A DNA stretch of 34,306 bases, from contig JBJFFR010000153.1 of NCBI GenBank assembly GCA_051891935.1, positions 1-34,306 of the forward strand. Reading direction: 5' to 3'. Origin of the DNA: UMGS363 sp051891935. GTDB taxonomy: Bacteria > Bacillota > Clostridia > Oscillospirales > Ruminococcaceae. Positions 6,687-14,587 of this stretch are shown piece after piece; within the stretch, counting starts at the first letter, position 1; the number at the start of each line of letters is the position of its first letter. The position numbers were made by a program, and so were the translations under genes. The notes under the pieces are model-generated. The model was not told the origin of the DNA and did not search any database. It worked only from the letters and a program-made list of their open reading frames with translations.

Positions 6687-6731
6687 AAAACACGCTTATC
6701 GGCAGTTGAAATACCGATAAGCGTGTTTTTT
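6687..6731. terminator. Bidirectional terminator between the thrE pair and the ABC operon
   Basis: AAAACACGCTTATCGG (6687-6702) and its perfect complement (6714-6729) form a 16-bp stem with an 11-nt loop, with T-runs on both strands. It serves the plus-strand thrE operon and the convergent minus-strand ABC transporter operon. The ATPase stop codon starts at 6730, within the right flank. Confidence 0.9.
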
Positions 6732-7503
6732 AATTTCCGACCTCAATGCTGATCTCATTGAATTTGTCGAGGATATCATCAATGCTCGTGTGCTTCTTTT
6801 CCTCCTCGGAAAGATTCATTACAGCATTACCCGAGTGCATCATTACCATTCTGTTTCCGTATTCGACCGCAAAGCGGAGATTATGCGTTACCATAAGCGT
6901 TGTGAGCTGCTTTTCCTTGACGATCTTATCCGTTATCTTCATAAGCGTTTCGGACGATTTCGGGTCAAGCGCAGCGGTATGTTCATCGAGGATAAGCATT
7001 TTTATATCGGTCATTGTCGCAATAATAAGCGCAAGCGCCTGACGCTGACCGCCGCTCAATGAGCCGACCTTTACGCCCATGCGGTTCTCAAGTCCCATTC
7101 CGCACTGTTCAAGCAGCGTTTTGTAATAGTCCACGCGCTTTTTGTTTATTACGGGAGAAAGTCCGTAGGGCTTGTTCTTATTGTCGGAAAGAGCCATATT
7201 TTCAAGTATGGTAAGGCTTCCGCAGGTTCCCATTTTCGGATCCTGGAGAACTCTGCCGATGAATTTTGCGCGCTTGTATTCGCTTACCCTTGTGATATCC
7301 TTGCCCTCAAAAATGACCGAGCCGCTGTCGGGCTGCATCGTTCCGCAGGTAAGGTTGAGAAGCGTAGTCTTTCCGCTTCCGTTTGAGCCGATAACGGAAA
7401 TAAAGTCGCCCTTGTTGACATTGAAGCTGAAATTATCGAAAAGAGTATTCTCGTCGACTGTACCCTTGTTGAATGTCTTAACAATATTATTTAACTGAAG
7501 CAT
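6730..7503 (-). CDS. trpZ: ABC transporter ATP-binding protein, TrpZ-like
   Basis: The 257-residue ATPase has Walker A GSNGSGKT (39-46), signature LSGGQ (149-153) and Walker B ending LDEHTAALD (172-180). It is the third gene of a lipoprotein-permease-ATPase operon. Its start overlaps the end of the permease gene by 17 bp, which points to translational coupling. The family pairing (ABC_sub_bind lipoprotein with an RbsC-like permease) is that of the streptococcal TrpXYZ tryptophan importer, and the T-box at the head of the operon carries a Trp specifier. Substrate assignment therefore comes mainly from the regulator. Confidence 0.85.
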   Translation of the reverse strand: MLQLNNIVKTFNKGTVDENTLFDNFSFNVNKGDFISVIGSNGSGKTTLLNLTCGTMQPDSGSVIFEGKDITRVSEYKRAKFIGRVLQDPKMGTCGSLTILENMALSDNKNKPYGLSPVINKKRVDYYKTLLEQCGMGLENRMGVKVGSLSGGQRQALALIIATMTDIKMLILDEHTAALDPKSSETLMKITDKIVKEKQLTTLMVTHNLRFAVEYGNRMVMMHSGNAVMNLSEEEKKHTSIDDILDKFNEISIEVGN

Positions 7504-8416
7504 CGGACGTCCTCCTTCCCTTTAAACCGAAACCATCGCTGAAAACAAGCGCAGCGGTGAAAATAAGCGCCATAAGGAGCTTTAAGTATTCCGTAGGCAG
7601 ACCGAGCGCAAGTGCGACCGACAGACAGCCCTTGTAAAGCACCGAGCCGAGTATTACCATCGTTGTCGCCTTCATAAATGTGACCTTTTTGAACACGCTC
7701 AAACCGATTATAACGGATGCAAGCGCAAGAACTACCATTCCGACGCCCATCTGCTGATCGGCAGAGCCCTTTGACTGCGCAACGACCGAACCAGCAAGCG
7801 CCGCAAAGCCGTTTCCAATCGCAAGTCCGAGGATCTTTGAAACGCCATTGTCCTGACCGAGCATAGTTACAAACTTCTCATTGTCGCCCGTCGCACGGAG
7901 AAGAAGTCCCGATTTTGTTTTAAGATAAAGATCCAGAATTACCTTGCAGACAACTACAAGCAAAAGCGAAACGATAGTTGTTCGGAGATAGAATCCGCCG
8001 ATATTCTCGGGGATAAGCGCACCGATCGAGCTGTTGAAGATAGTATCCTTGTTGAAAAATGTCGCAATAGCCTTTCCGCCTGTGCCTTTGAGCAGCATAA
8101 CAAGATTTATCGAAAGGCAGCCTGTGTAGATAAGGATTCCGCAGAGCAGAGGACGTATCCTCAGCTTAACGTGAAGCAGTCCGGTCACCGTTCCCGCAGC
8201 CATTCCCACTCCGAACGCAATGAGCAGACAAAGCCACGGGTTTACGCCGTTCATTATGAGTATTCCCGAAAGGATAGCTCCGAGCGGAAATGTTCCGTCC
8301 ACCGAAAGGTCGGGGAAATCGAGTATGCTGTAAGTGATGTAAACTCCGAGAGCCATAAGCGCATACATAAGTCCCTCTTCAAGAGTTACTATCAGAATAT
8401 TCAGAATAACGTTCAT
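7487..8416 (-). CDS. trpY: ABC transporter permease, TrpY-like
   Basis: This 309-residue integral membrane protein has about eight to nine hydrophobic segments, and the N-terminal region ending FPDLSVDGTFPLGA is typical of the BPD_transp_2 permeases paired with ABC_sub_bind lipoproteins. It would form the membrane channel for uptake of tryptophan or a related compound. GGAGG lies upstream of the ATG. A 106-nt gap to the lipoprotein stop contains two overlapping hairpins that may lower permease expression relative to the binding protein. Confidence 0.85.
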   Translation of the reverse strand: MNVILNILIVTLEEGLMYALMALGVYITYSILDFPDLSVDGTFPLGAILSGILIMNGVNPWLCLLIAFGVGMAAGTVTGLLHVKLRIRPLLCGILIYTGCLSINLVMLLKGTGGKAIATFFNKDTIFNSSIGALIPENIGGFYLRTTIVSLLLVVVCKVILDLYLKTKSGLLLRATGDNEKFVTMLGQDNGVSKILGLAIGNGFAALAGSVVAQSKGSADQQMGVGMVVLALASVIIGLSVFKKVTFMKATTMVILGSVLYKGCLSVALALGLPTEYLKLLMALIFTAALVFSDGFGLKGRRTSDASVK

Positions 8417-8467
8417 AATATCCTCCGTATATAAACCGAAAAAGTATTTATCCTCAAAAAAGATTGT

Positions 8468-8532
8468 TTCGCAGCTTAAAACAGCGGAGCTTTTTCCGCT
8501 GTTTTAAGCTGCGAAGCCGATATGCTTCGCAG
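8468..8532 (-). promoter_or_regulatory. Overlapping intercistronic hairpins between trpX and trpY
   Basis: A perfect 21-bp inverted repeat occupies 8468-8488 and 8495-8515 around a 6-nt loop. A second pair, CTGCGAAG (8509-8516) and CTTCGCAG (8525-8532), shares the same bases, so the two hairpins exclude each other. No T-run follows directly on the minus strand, so this is not a standard terminator. A likely role is to protect the lipoprotein part of the mRNA from 3' decay, which would give more binding protein than membrane subunits. Confidence 0.6.
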
Positions 8533-8539
8533 TTATGAT

Positions 8540-9550
8540 TTATTCCTCTGAACCGCCTGTTGTTACCTTTTCTGCGTTTGCATAAGCTTCGGGAAGCTCA
8601 ATGCCGAACTGTGCAAGAACATCGGTATTTACAACGGGAGTACCATCGGAGATAGTTCCAACGGGCATTGTCTGAGGGTCTGCTCCGTTAAGTACGTCAA
8701 GAGCCATCTGTGCTGTCTTTTCGCCGAGTGCAACGTAGTCAAGGCTGATAGAAGCGATGCATCCGTTGATTACCTGCTCGATCTCGGAGCCGTAAACGGG
8801 AATGTTTGCAGCGTTAGCCTTTTCAAGAAGAACGGAAAGGTTGCTTACAACGTTGTTATCGGTGAAGTTGTTGATGCAGTCTACCTTTGCGGCGAGTGAA
8901 GCGGCAGCCTGTGGAATATCTGCAGCACCCTGAACGCCCTGGGATTCAACCTTGATGCCGAGTGCGGCTGTGATCTCTTCAAGCTTTGCAAGCTGTGAAA
9001 CGGAGTTTGCTTCGGAGGTTGTGTAGAGAACGCCGATAGTCTTTACATCGGGCTGGAGTGCCTGAATAAGAGCTACCTGTGCTTCAAGGTCAAGGATATC
9101 GGATGTTCCGATGCAGTTCTTTGAACCTGCGTCAAGGCTCTCAACAAGACCTGCAGCAACAGGGTCGGAAACAGCTGTGAAAATTACGGGAGTCTGTGAG
9201 TTCTGCGTTGCGGAGTAAGCGGAAACTGCAGCAGGAGTTGCAATAGCAAAGATGAGGTCATAGTTCTTTGAAGCCATGTTCTTTGCAATGGAGTCGCAGG
9301 TTGCGCTGTCGAAGTTGCCGTCCTGACGGTCGATAGTGATCTTATCGGCGATAGCGCTTGTTGTAAGAACGTTCTCGATGCCCTGATAGCAGTTATCAAG
9401 TGACGGATGGCTTCCGAACTGGATAACGCCGATAGTGTAGCTGTCCTTTTCGGCAGCGTTTCCACCGTCTGTGTTTGCGGAGGAACAGCCTGCAAAAGCA
9501 AGCGTCATTGCAGCTGCGATAGCTGCAGCAAGGATCTTTTTCATTTTCAT
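8540..9550 (-). CDS. trpX: ABC transporter substrate-binding lipoprotein, TrpX-like
   Basis: The 336-residue product has a lipoprotein signal peptide with lipobox LAFAGC (Cys22), followed by a two-lobed ABC_sub_bind (PF04392) domain. This family includes TrpX of streptococci. I place the start at the second ATG (MKMKK), 8 nt after AAGGAGAG. The upstream ATG at 9556 is almost in contact with that box and would be poorly spaced. It is the first gene of the operon, behind a T-box leader with a Trp specifier, so it is expected to be made when charged tRNA-Trp is low. It is anchored to the outer face of the membrane and delivers substrate to the TrpY/TrpZ complex. Confidence 0.85.
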   Translation of the reverse strand: MKMKKILAAAIAAAMTLAFAGCSSANTDGGNAAEKDSYTIGVIQFGSHPSLDNCYQGIENVLTTSAIADKITIDRQDGNFDSATCDSIAKNMASKNYDLIFAIATPAAVSAYSATQNSQTPVIFTAVSDPVAAGLVESLDAGSKNCIGTSDILDLEAQVALIQALQPDVKTIGVLYTTSEANSVSQLAKLEEITAALGIKVESQGVQGAADIPQAAASLAAKVDCINNFTDNNVVSNLSVLLEKANAANIPVYGSEIEQVINGCIASISLDYVALGEKTAQMALDVLNGADPQTMPVGTISDGTPVVNTDVLAQFGIELPEAYANAEKVTTGGSEE

Positions 9551-9624
9551 AATCATCTCTCCTTAAAATTATATAAGAAAAAATATTCTAAACCGCTTTC
9601 ACACGGTTTTAAACAATAAAAGCA

Positions 9625-9880
9625 ATAAAAAAAGCCTTGCCCCAAATAAACAAAGGGGCAAGACTGTTATATCCTGCGGTACCACCCGGATTCGCCCGAA
9701 AAAACGGACGCACTCAAAGCATTATAACGTATGCTAAACGTTCTTCCTACTTGATCTCTCGTTCAGTCGACCCTCACAAGTCCATTCACCGGGATATACG
9801 CGCTGCTTTCCACCAACCGCAGCTCTCTGAAAGCGAATTGATCGCGGTTACTACTCTTGATCATCGGTTTTTCTTCTATG
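9625..9880 (-). promoter_or_regulatory. T-box riboswitch leader, tryptophan specifier
   Basis: The minus strand shows the AGAGAG and GGTTGGTGGAAA segments of stem I, the specifier region GTGAATGGAC in which TGG is read as the codon (complement of 9782-9784), and the T-box sequence CCGGGTGGTACCGCA (9675-9689) that binds the tRNA acceptor end. A terminator stem follows: CTTGCCCC (minus strand, 9655-9662) with GGGGCAAG (9636-9643), then a T-run. Uncharged tRNA-Trp should favour the antiterminator and switch on trpXYZ. The T-box assignment is very safe. The Trp assignment depends on alignment of the specifier loop by eye. Confidence 0.92.
9634..9662 (-). terminator. Regulated terminator of the T-box leader
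   Basis: CTTGCCCC/GGGGCAAG arms with a loop of about 11 nt are followed on the minus strand by GCTTTTTTTATT. It forms when tRNA-Trp is charged, stopping transcription before the transporter operon. Confidence 0.85.
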
Positions 9881-9886
9881 AAAACT

Positions 9887-9914
9887 ATTATAGCACAATT
9901 TTTCCCGTTGTCAA
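9887..9914 (-). promoter_or_regulatory. Promoter of the T-box/trpXYZ operon
   Basis: TTGACA (9909-9914) and TATAAT (9887-9892) on the minus strand, separated by 16 bp, lie just upstream of the T-box leader. Confidence 0.85.
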
Positions 9915-9951
9915 GCGGTAAAGAAAATTTTTTTGCGATATTTTTGAGCGA

Positions 9952-11277
9952 TCAGTCATCAAGGCAAGCGTCAAGGGCTTCAATAATGCCGTGCTTGTCC
10001 ATTTTCTGACCGATAAATACAAGCTTTATCTCACGGTCGCCGTAGATCTCATCCCAGTCCTCTGCGATCTCGGGATACTGTTTGAGAAGACGCTTTCTCT
10101 CCTTTTCGGGAGCGGATGCGAACCACTTGCCCGACTCGGTAGCATTGATCTGAACGCCTGCCTGCTCAAAAACGTAAGCATTGTCACGGTCATCGGAGAA
10201 CCAGAGCATACCCTTGCAGCGGATAACGGACTTCGGCCAGTTCTCGATGAATGCACCGAGCTTGTCCTGGTTAAACGGTCTGCGGCGGCGGTAAACGAAG
10301 GTACCGATGCCGTATTCTTCCGCTTCGCCCTCTTCGTGGTTGTGGTCGTGATGATGTCCGCAGCTGCAGTTTCCGAATTCATCATACTTGTGTTCATGAT
10401 GCTCGTGCTCATCGTGATCGTGGTCATGGTGGTCATGGTCGTGATCGTGATGTTCATGTTCGTGGTCGTGATGTTCATGGTCGTGGTCGTGTTCATCATG
10501 ATCGTGGTGGTGATGATGCTCGTGCTCATGTTCACTCTCGTCAACGCCCTCTTCATAAGCCTTTGCCCAGCCTGCGGAGGTGACAGCCTCTTCAAAATCA
10601 TAGCACTTTGTATCAAGGATATCGGAAACAGCAACCTTGCCGTAGCTTGCTTCGATAATTCTTGCTTTAGGCTGGAGGGTCTTTATCATAGCTTTTACTC
10701 TGCCGAGCTGATCGGGAGTTACCTTATCCACCTTGTTGAGGATAATAGTTGTGCAGAATTCGATCTGCTGGATAAGAAGGTTTGCGATATCCTCTTCCCC
10801 GATATCATCGGCAAGGAGATCATCGCCGCAACCGAATTCGCTTGCCATTCGGAGAGCGTCAACAACGGTAACGATGTTGTCAAGGCGGCAGATAGCAGGA
10901 TAACGCTTGTCCACCTTGCCTTCAAGAACGGAGATCGACTGTGCGATCGGTAGAGGCTCGCAGATGCCGCTTGCTTCGATAAGGATATAGTCGAACTTGC
11001 CCGTTTCGATAAGGTCGGTGATCTGGTTCATAAGATCGACCTTGAGTGTGCAGCAGATACAGCCGTTGGAAAGAGGAACAAGGTTATCATCCTTCTGCGT
11101 AACTGCACCGCCCTTCTGGATAAGCTCTGCGTCAATGTTCACTTCACCGATATCATTGACGATAACAGCGGTTTTATATCCCTCCTGATTATTCAGAACG
11201 TGGTTTATAAGTGTGGTCTTTCCTGCGCCGAGATATCCCGTAAGAAGCGTGATCGGCACGATAGGTCTTTTTGCCAT
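9952..11277 (-). CDS. CobW/COG0523 family GTPase metallochaperone with His-rich tract
   Basis: This is a 441-residue G3E-family GTPase. It has Walker A GYLGAGKTT (14-22), the CxCC metal-binding motif CICC (73-76), NKVD (181-184) and a C-terminal CobW_C domain. Residues about 250-314 form an exceptionally long His/Asp/Glu tract, followed by CSCGHHH, likely a metal store or sensor. COG0523 proteins deliver zinc, cobalt or other metals to client enzymes. The metal cannot be decided from sequence, although His tracts are common in the zinc- and nickel-handling members. It is monocistronic. AAAGGATG precedes the start. A palindrome AGAATATTCT (11311-11320) overlaps the -10 region and could be an operator, but it does not match the Zur box I know. 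Confidence 0.9.
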   Translation of the reverse strand: MAKRPIVPITLLTGYLGAGKTTLINHVLNNQEGYKTAVIVNDIGEVNIDAELIQKGGAVTQKDDNLVPLSNGCICCTLKVDLMNQITDLIETGKFDYILIEASGICEPLPIAQSISVLEGKVDKRYPAICRLDNIVTVVDALRMASEFGCGDDLLADDIGEEDIANLLIQQIEFCTTIILNKVDKVTPDQLGRVKAMIKTLQPKARIIEASYGKVAVSDILDTKCYDFEEAVTSAGWAKAYEEGVDESEHEHEHHHHHDHDEHDHDHEHHDHEHEHHDHDHDHHDHDHDEHEHHEHKYDEFGNCSCGHHHDHNHEEGEAEEYGIGTFVYRRRRPFNQDKLGAFIENWPKSVIRCKGMLWFSDDRDNAYVFEQAGVQINATESGKWFASAPEKERKRLLKQYPEIAEDWDEIYGDREIKLVFIGQKMDKHGIIEALDACLDD

Positions 11278-11315
11278 TTATATCATCCTTTCAGATTTTT
11301 TATCGTATAAAGAAT

Positions 11316-11344
11316 ATTCTACCACAAAGATGATTTTTTTACAA
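11316..11344 (-). promoter_or_regulatory. Promoter of the CobW-family gene
   Basis: TTGTAA (11339-11344), a 17-bp spacer and TAGAAT (11316-11321) on the minus strand. The -10 overlaps the palindrome AGAATATTCT (11311-11320), a possible repressor site. Confidence 0.65.
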
Positions 11345-11405
11345 GTATTTTCACATTTATTTCACTTAAATATTCTTCTTTGCAAAGACATAACTCTTTA
11401 TTGCA

Positions 11406-11450
11406 TAAAAAAAGACTTCCGCATAACATAGCTATGTCCATGCGGAAGTC
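11406..11450 (-). terminator. Terminator of the sugar-binding lipoprotein gene
   Basis: GACTTCCGCAT (11414-11424) and ATGCGGAAGTC (11440-11450) form an 11-bp stem, with the palindrome ACATAGCTATGT in the loop extending it. On the minus strand it is followed by seven T. It lies 20 bp past the stop codon of the lipoprotein gene. Confidence 0.9.
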
Positions 11451-11470
11451 AATAATAATTTTAAAGTAAC

Positions 11471-13282
11471 TTATCTTACCTGATCATCGAAAGAGCATCT
11501 GAGAGCTGCTTCGTTAAGGCACCAGTTAAGGCACTGATCGTCGGGATCGTATTCCTTGCACTTTGCAATCATTTCATCAACGTTCTTATCGAATTCGTCA
11601 TCAGTCTTGGAGTAAACTGCTCTCCAGGAGTAGTCAATGATGCACTTTGCGATCTGCTGCCATACAACCTTGAGGTCATCGGACTGTGCAGATTCAGCAT
11701 AAGGTGTAGCAAGGGAAACCTTGTAGTTTACAGTGTTCATATATTCCTGAGCATTGTAGCAGCCTGTGAATTCTCTCCAGTCGTTGAGAATATCGTATGT
11801 TGCGTCAGAACGTCTGCTCTTCCAGTTTTCACAGTTGTATGTTTCACCGTTGGAATCGGGGTTGGAAGCATCTCTTGTCCAAGTTGTGTTGTTGACCTGG
11901 AATGTACCTTCATCGAATGTACCGCCGCCCCATTCTTCAGGCATCTTTGTGCCCTTCTTATCTCTGTAACAGGTTTCGCCAAATTCTGTAAGGCAGGAGT
12001 TGCCTTCTTCATCGTAGTACCAGCAAAGATCCTTAGGACCGTACCAGTATGTCATATATCCTTCGGGAGTTGCAAGATAGTTAATGATAGCCATGCAAAG
12101 CTCGGGGTATTCTGTCTTTGAGCCGATAGTCCATACACGGTTGCTTCCGAGAACGTTCATACCGTAGCAGAGAGGAGTTGCATCCTTCGGAACAACAGGA
12201 TACATTGCCTTGCCCTGTTCGAGGTGTTCTTCTGTATTGTAGAGAGCAGAACCTGCATAGTCGAAGATGGAGAAGAATGTACCGCCTGCGGTAACCTTTT
12301 CAGCCATTTCGTTATAGGTCTGCGTCATGGAGTCGGGGTCAAGAAGATTTGCCTGATAGAGTCTGTTGAAGAACTTGAGGGACTTCATGTAAGGTCCGTC
12401 CAGTTCACGAGCGTCATAGTACTTACCGTTCTGAACATCGTAAAGACCGAAGCCCATTTCATCATGACCATAGTAGCAGGTAGCAAATGCCTTGACGTAC
12501 ATTACCATGTTTCCGTCCCAGTCGGGCCAGAGGGATGTAGCGTATGTTTCGCTTCCTGTTTCATCGGTCGGGCAGATCTCCTTCATACTTACCATAAGAT
12601 TGAAGAAGTCATCCAGTGTATTGACCTCGGGATAGCCGAGTTCCTTATAAAGATCGTAACGAACGTCCATTGTGTAGAAGAACGCTTCGTGATCCTCGGG
12701 GTTTGTAGCGATGTTATGACCGATGCCGTAAACTGTTTCGCCTGCGCCGAAGGAATCGCTGAGCTGTGCGTTGTTCTGTACAGCGTAAGGCATGTGTTCC
12801 TTTATGTAAGGGCCGTAATCGTCGAGAATATCATCTTCGTTCCAGTCGAAGAGAAGTCCTTCGAGAGCAGCTCTCTGATAGTTTGTACCTGTTGAACCGA
12901 AAACAACGAGGTCGCCGAGATTGCCGGCTTCCATTCTTGTATCGAACGCACCGTCAGCTTCGGGAATGATCGTAATTTCGCAGTTGAACTTGTCCTTTAA
13001 GATCTTTGCGAACCAGCCTGTGAGCTTGCCGGAATAGTTAGCGAGCTGGCTGTAAGCTGTGAGCTGGATGGTTTCATCGCCGTAAAGCTCGGAGAACGAT
13101 GGAACTCCGTCCGAAGATGCGGATGTGTTGCCGCCTTCTGTTGCTTCATCACCGCCGTTGTCTGCGCCTGCGCTTGCGGATGTTGCAGCGCCGCTGTCGG
13201 TGCTTGTGCTGCCGCCGCATCCTGCAAATGAAGCAGCCATTGCCAGAGCAAGAACTCCGGCTGCAATTTTCTTGAATTTCAT
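11471..13282 (-). CDS. Extracellular solute-binding lipoprotein (family 1, carbohydrate type)
   Basis: The 603-residue protein has a lipoprotein signal peptide with Cys22 (SFAGC), then a Gly/Ser/Thr/Ala linker (about 25-60), then a long Trp- and Tyr-rich binding domain typical of large clostridial sugar or oligosaccharide binding proteins (SBP_bac_1 class). AAAGGAGAG precedes the ATG. No permease or ATPase lies nearby, so it is an orphan that must use transporter subunits encoded elsewhere, or act as a sensor. The upstream region carries a cre-like box and an inverted repeat, which suggest carbon-source control. The next genes include a cytosolic sugar-binding/GGDEF protein, so a shared sugar response is plausible. 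Confidence 0.85.
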   Translation of the reverse strand: MKFKKIAAGVLALAMAASFAGCGGSTSTDSGAATSASAGADNGGDEATEGGNTSASSDGVPSFSELYGDETIQLTAYSQLANYSGKLTGWFAKILKDKFNCEITIIPEADGAFDTRMEAGNLGDLVVFGSTGTNYQRAALEGLLFDWNEDDILDDYGPYIKEHMPYAVQNNAQLSDSFGAGETVYGIGHNIATNPEDHEAFFYTMDVRYDLYKELGYPEVNTLDDFFNLMVSMKEICPTDETGSETYATSLWPDWDGNMVMYVKAFATCYYGHDEMGFGLYDVQNGKYYDARELDGPYMKSLKFFNRLYQANLLDPDSMTQTYNEMAEKVTAGGTFFSIFDYAGSALYNTEEHLEQGKAMYPVVPKDATPLCYGMNVLGSNRVWTIGSKTEYPELCMAIINYLATPEGYMTYWYGPKDLCWYYDEEGNSCLTEFGETCYRDKKGTKMPEEWGGGTFDEGTFQVNNTTWTRDASNPDSNGETYNCENWKSRRSDATYDILNDWREFTGCYNAQEYMNTVNYKVSLATPYAESAQSDDLKVVWQQIAKCIIDYSWRAVYSKTDDEFDKNVDEMIAKCKEYDPDDQCLNWCLNEAALRCSFDDQVR

Positions 13283-13329
13283 ATACTCTCTCCTTTTTAG
13301 GGATTTATGCAGAACACTTTTACCTGCTC

Positions 13330-13361
13330 TGCAATCGTTTACACTTTGCGTTATGCAAAGT
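13330..13361 (-). promoter_or_regulatory. cre-like box and adjoining inverted repeat in the lipoprotein leader
   Basis: On the minus strand TGTAAACGATTGCA (13330-13343) matches the CcpA/LacI cre consensus TGWAARCGYTWNCW at all but one position. ACTTTGC (13343-13349) and GCAAAGT (13355-13361) form an adjoining inverted repeat with 7-bp arms. Both lie between the promoter and the start codon, where a bound repressor could block elongation. Confidence 0.5.
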
Positions 13362-13379
13362 ATTACTATTACATCTACA

Positions 13380-13408
13380 ATTATATCATTTTCGGGATGT
13401 TAAAACAA
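13380..13408 (-). promoter_or_regulatory. Likely promoter of the sugar-binding lipoprotein gene
   Basis: TTGTTT (13403-13408), a 17-bp spacer and a perfect TATAAT (13380-13385) on the minus strand. The leader is about 90 nt. Confidence 0.6.
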
Positions 13409-13458
13409 TGACAATATTATATAATATTGGCTTATCTTTTTTGTAAAATTTAACAAAG

Positions 13459-13493
13459 CCGCCCGACATCGGAATTACTCCAATATCGGGCGG
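13459..13493 (-). terminator. Probable terminator of the membrane-anchored protein gene
   Basis: CCGCCCGA (13459-13466) and TCGGGCGG (13486-13493) form an 8-bp G/C stem 34 bp past the stop codon. The tail on the minus strand is only moderately T-rich (CTTTGTTAAATTTT), so strength is uncertain. Confidence 0.6.
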
Positions 13494-13526
13494 AAAGAAT
13501 CACTTTTCTATTCTTTTATTCGTTTT

Positions 13527-14381
13527 TTAGTTCTTTTTCTTAACAACTACAACAACTACAACTGCAACAACTACAACAGCTGCAACTATAGCGATAATAA
13601 CGCCAACGTTGGAAGAAGACTCTTCTGCAGGCTGTGTGTCAGCGGGAGCAGCTTCTGTTTCTGCAGCGGTTGTTTCTGCTTCTGTTTCAGCTTCTGTGAT
13701 CTCTTCGGAAGCTTCTGTTTCAGCAGCAGTTGTTTCTGCTTCTGTTTCTGCTTCTGTTTCTGCCTCTGTTTCAGCTGCTGTTGTTTCAGCTTCAACGCCT
13801 GTGCCGGAAACTGTGAACTGGATCTCGATGGAGCTCTCGGGCATCATATAGCCGAAAAGTCCGTCCTGCTTGCCGAGGTCATCATTCCAGATGTTGATGC
13901 ACATAGGGCTTACATATTCCTTTTCATCGGGGCTAAGGTAAGCTTCATCAAATGTGTACTTTGTGTTGCCGTCCATCTTAACCTTGACATCGGAGAATGT
14001 GATGCCGGCTTCAAGAGGGATATCTGTGGAAACGAAGAGAAGGTTGAGTGTCTCATCCTCGCCGAAATCGAAATCAGTTACGGATACTGTGTATGTACCG
14101 TCGCCTGTGATCTCTGCATCTGTGAAAACGCCGCCCTTGTTTACAGCGATGTTGCCGGGGTTTTCCCAACCTGTGAGCTGATCGAAGTAAACCATTCCGT
14201 CGTCGGAAACAACGCCCTGACCGTAGGTCGCATCATTCCAAGCGTTTCTGAATGTGTAGCTTGCAGACTGAACGCCGATATACGCGTGGTAGGAAACCTC
14301 ATCTGCGGAAGAAGGGATAGCAAGTGCGGATACTGCAATTGCTGCTGCGCTTACTGCGCTTAAAAGCTTTGAAAATTTCAT
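13527..14381 (-). CDS. Secreted protein with Thr/Glu/Ala repeat linker and C-terminal membrane anchor
   Basis: I place the start at the ATG at 14381 (MKFSKLLSAVSAAAIAV), 8 bases after AGGAGAGG. The longer frame upstream lacks a ribosome-binding site and would bury the signal peptide. The 284-residue product has a signal peptide (cleavage near residue 26), a globular domain of about 150 residues with Trp, Tyr and Asp-rich beta-like segments, and a low-complexity linker built from E-A-E-T-type repeats. It ends with a hydrophobic helix NVGVIIAIVAAVVVVAVVVV and a KKKN tail that should hold it in the membrane facing outward. The globular domain is not recognised; a carbohydrate-binding role is only a guess. 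The linker DNA is a near-microsatellite of 6-bp units and is prone to length change. Confidence 0.75.
   Translation of the reverse strand: MKFSKLLSAVSAAAIAVSALAIPSSADEVSYHAYIGVQSASYTFRNAWNDATYGQGVVSDDGMVYFDQLTGWENPGNIAVNKGGVFTDAEITGDGTYTVSVTDFDFGEDETLNLLFVSTDIPLEAGITFSDVKVKMDGNTKYTFDEAYLSPDEKEYVSPMCINIWNDDLGKQDGLFGYMMPESSIEIQFTVSGTGVEAETTAAETEAETEAETEAETTAAETEASEEITEAETEAETTAAETEAAPADTQPAEESSSNVGVIIAIVAAVVVVAVVVVVVVKKKN
13640..13798 (-). repeat. 6-bp tandem repeat encoding the acidic linker
   Basis: On the plus strand GCTTCT and GTTTCT units alternate many times, with runs such as GCTTCTGTTTCTGCTTCTGT. Units of 6 bp keep the reading frame, so slippage changes linker length without frameshift. 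Confidence 0.7.
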
Positions 14382-14445
14382 AATAATTACCTCTCCTAAA
14401 AGATAAAATGATTTATTTTCGCACTCATTTGAATGCATCAAAGCT

Positions 14446-14474
14446 AATATATCATAATTTTTAGTTGTTGTCAA
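14446..14474 (-). promoter_or_regulatory. Promoter of the membrane-anchored protein gene
   Basis: TTGACA (14469-14474), a 17-bp spacer and TATATT (14446-14451) on the minus strand, near consensus. Confidence 0.8.
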
Positions 14475-14587
14475 TCGCAATTTTTCACAAATAAACGCTG
14501 TTTTCAGCCATTTTTTAGCCATGTTAACAAAAAGTACACACTGCAATAACACATTGTAAATATAAATTTGGTAGTATTGTATTTAGA

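Noticed and set aside
8516..8523. GCCGATAT as a second sigma-28 -10 element
   Set aside because: No TAAA lies at 14-16 bp upstream and no gene follows on that strand; it is part of the intercistronic hairpin.
9991..10953. 320-codon plus-strand frame opposite the CobW gene
   Set aside because: It is the antisense shadow of a His-rich gene; the product is a Val/Met-rich low-complexity sequence with no ribosome-binding site.
12224..12895. 223-codon plus-strand frame opposite the sugar-binding lipoprotein
   Set aside because: Antisense shadow of a gene with clear signal peptide, ribosome-binding site and terminator; no supporting motif.
14382..14552. N-terminal extension of the membrane-anchored protein (57 more codons)
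   Set aside because: It covers the gene's promoter (14446-14474), lacks a ribosome-binding site and would bury the signal peptide.
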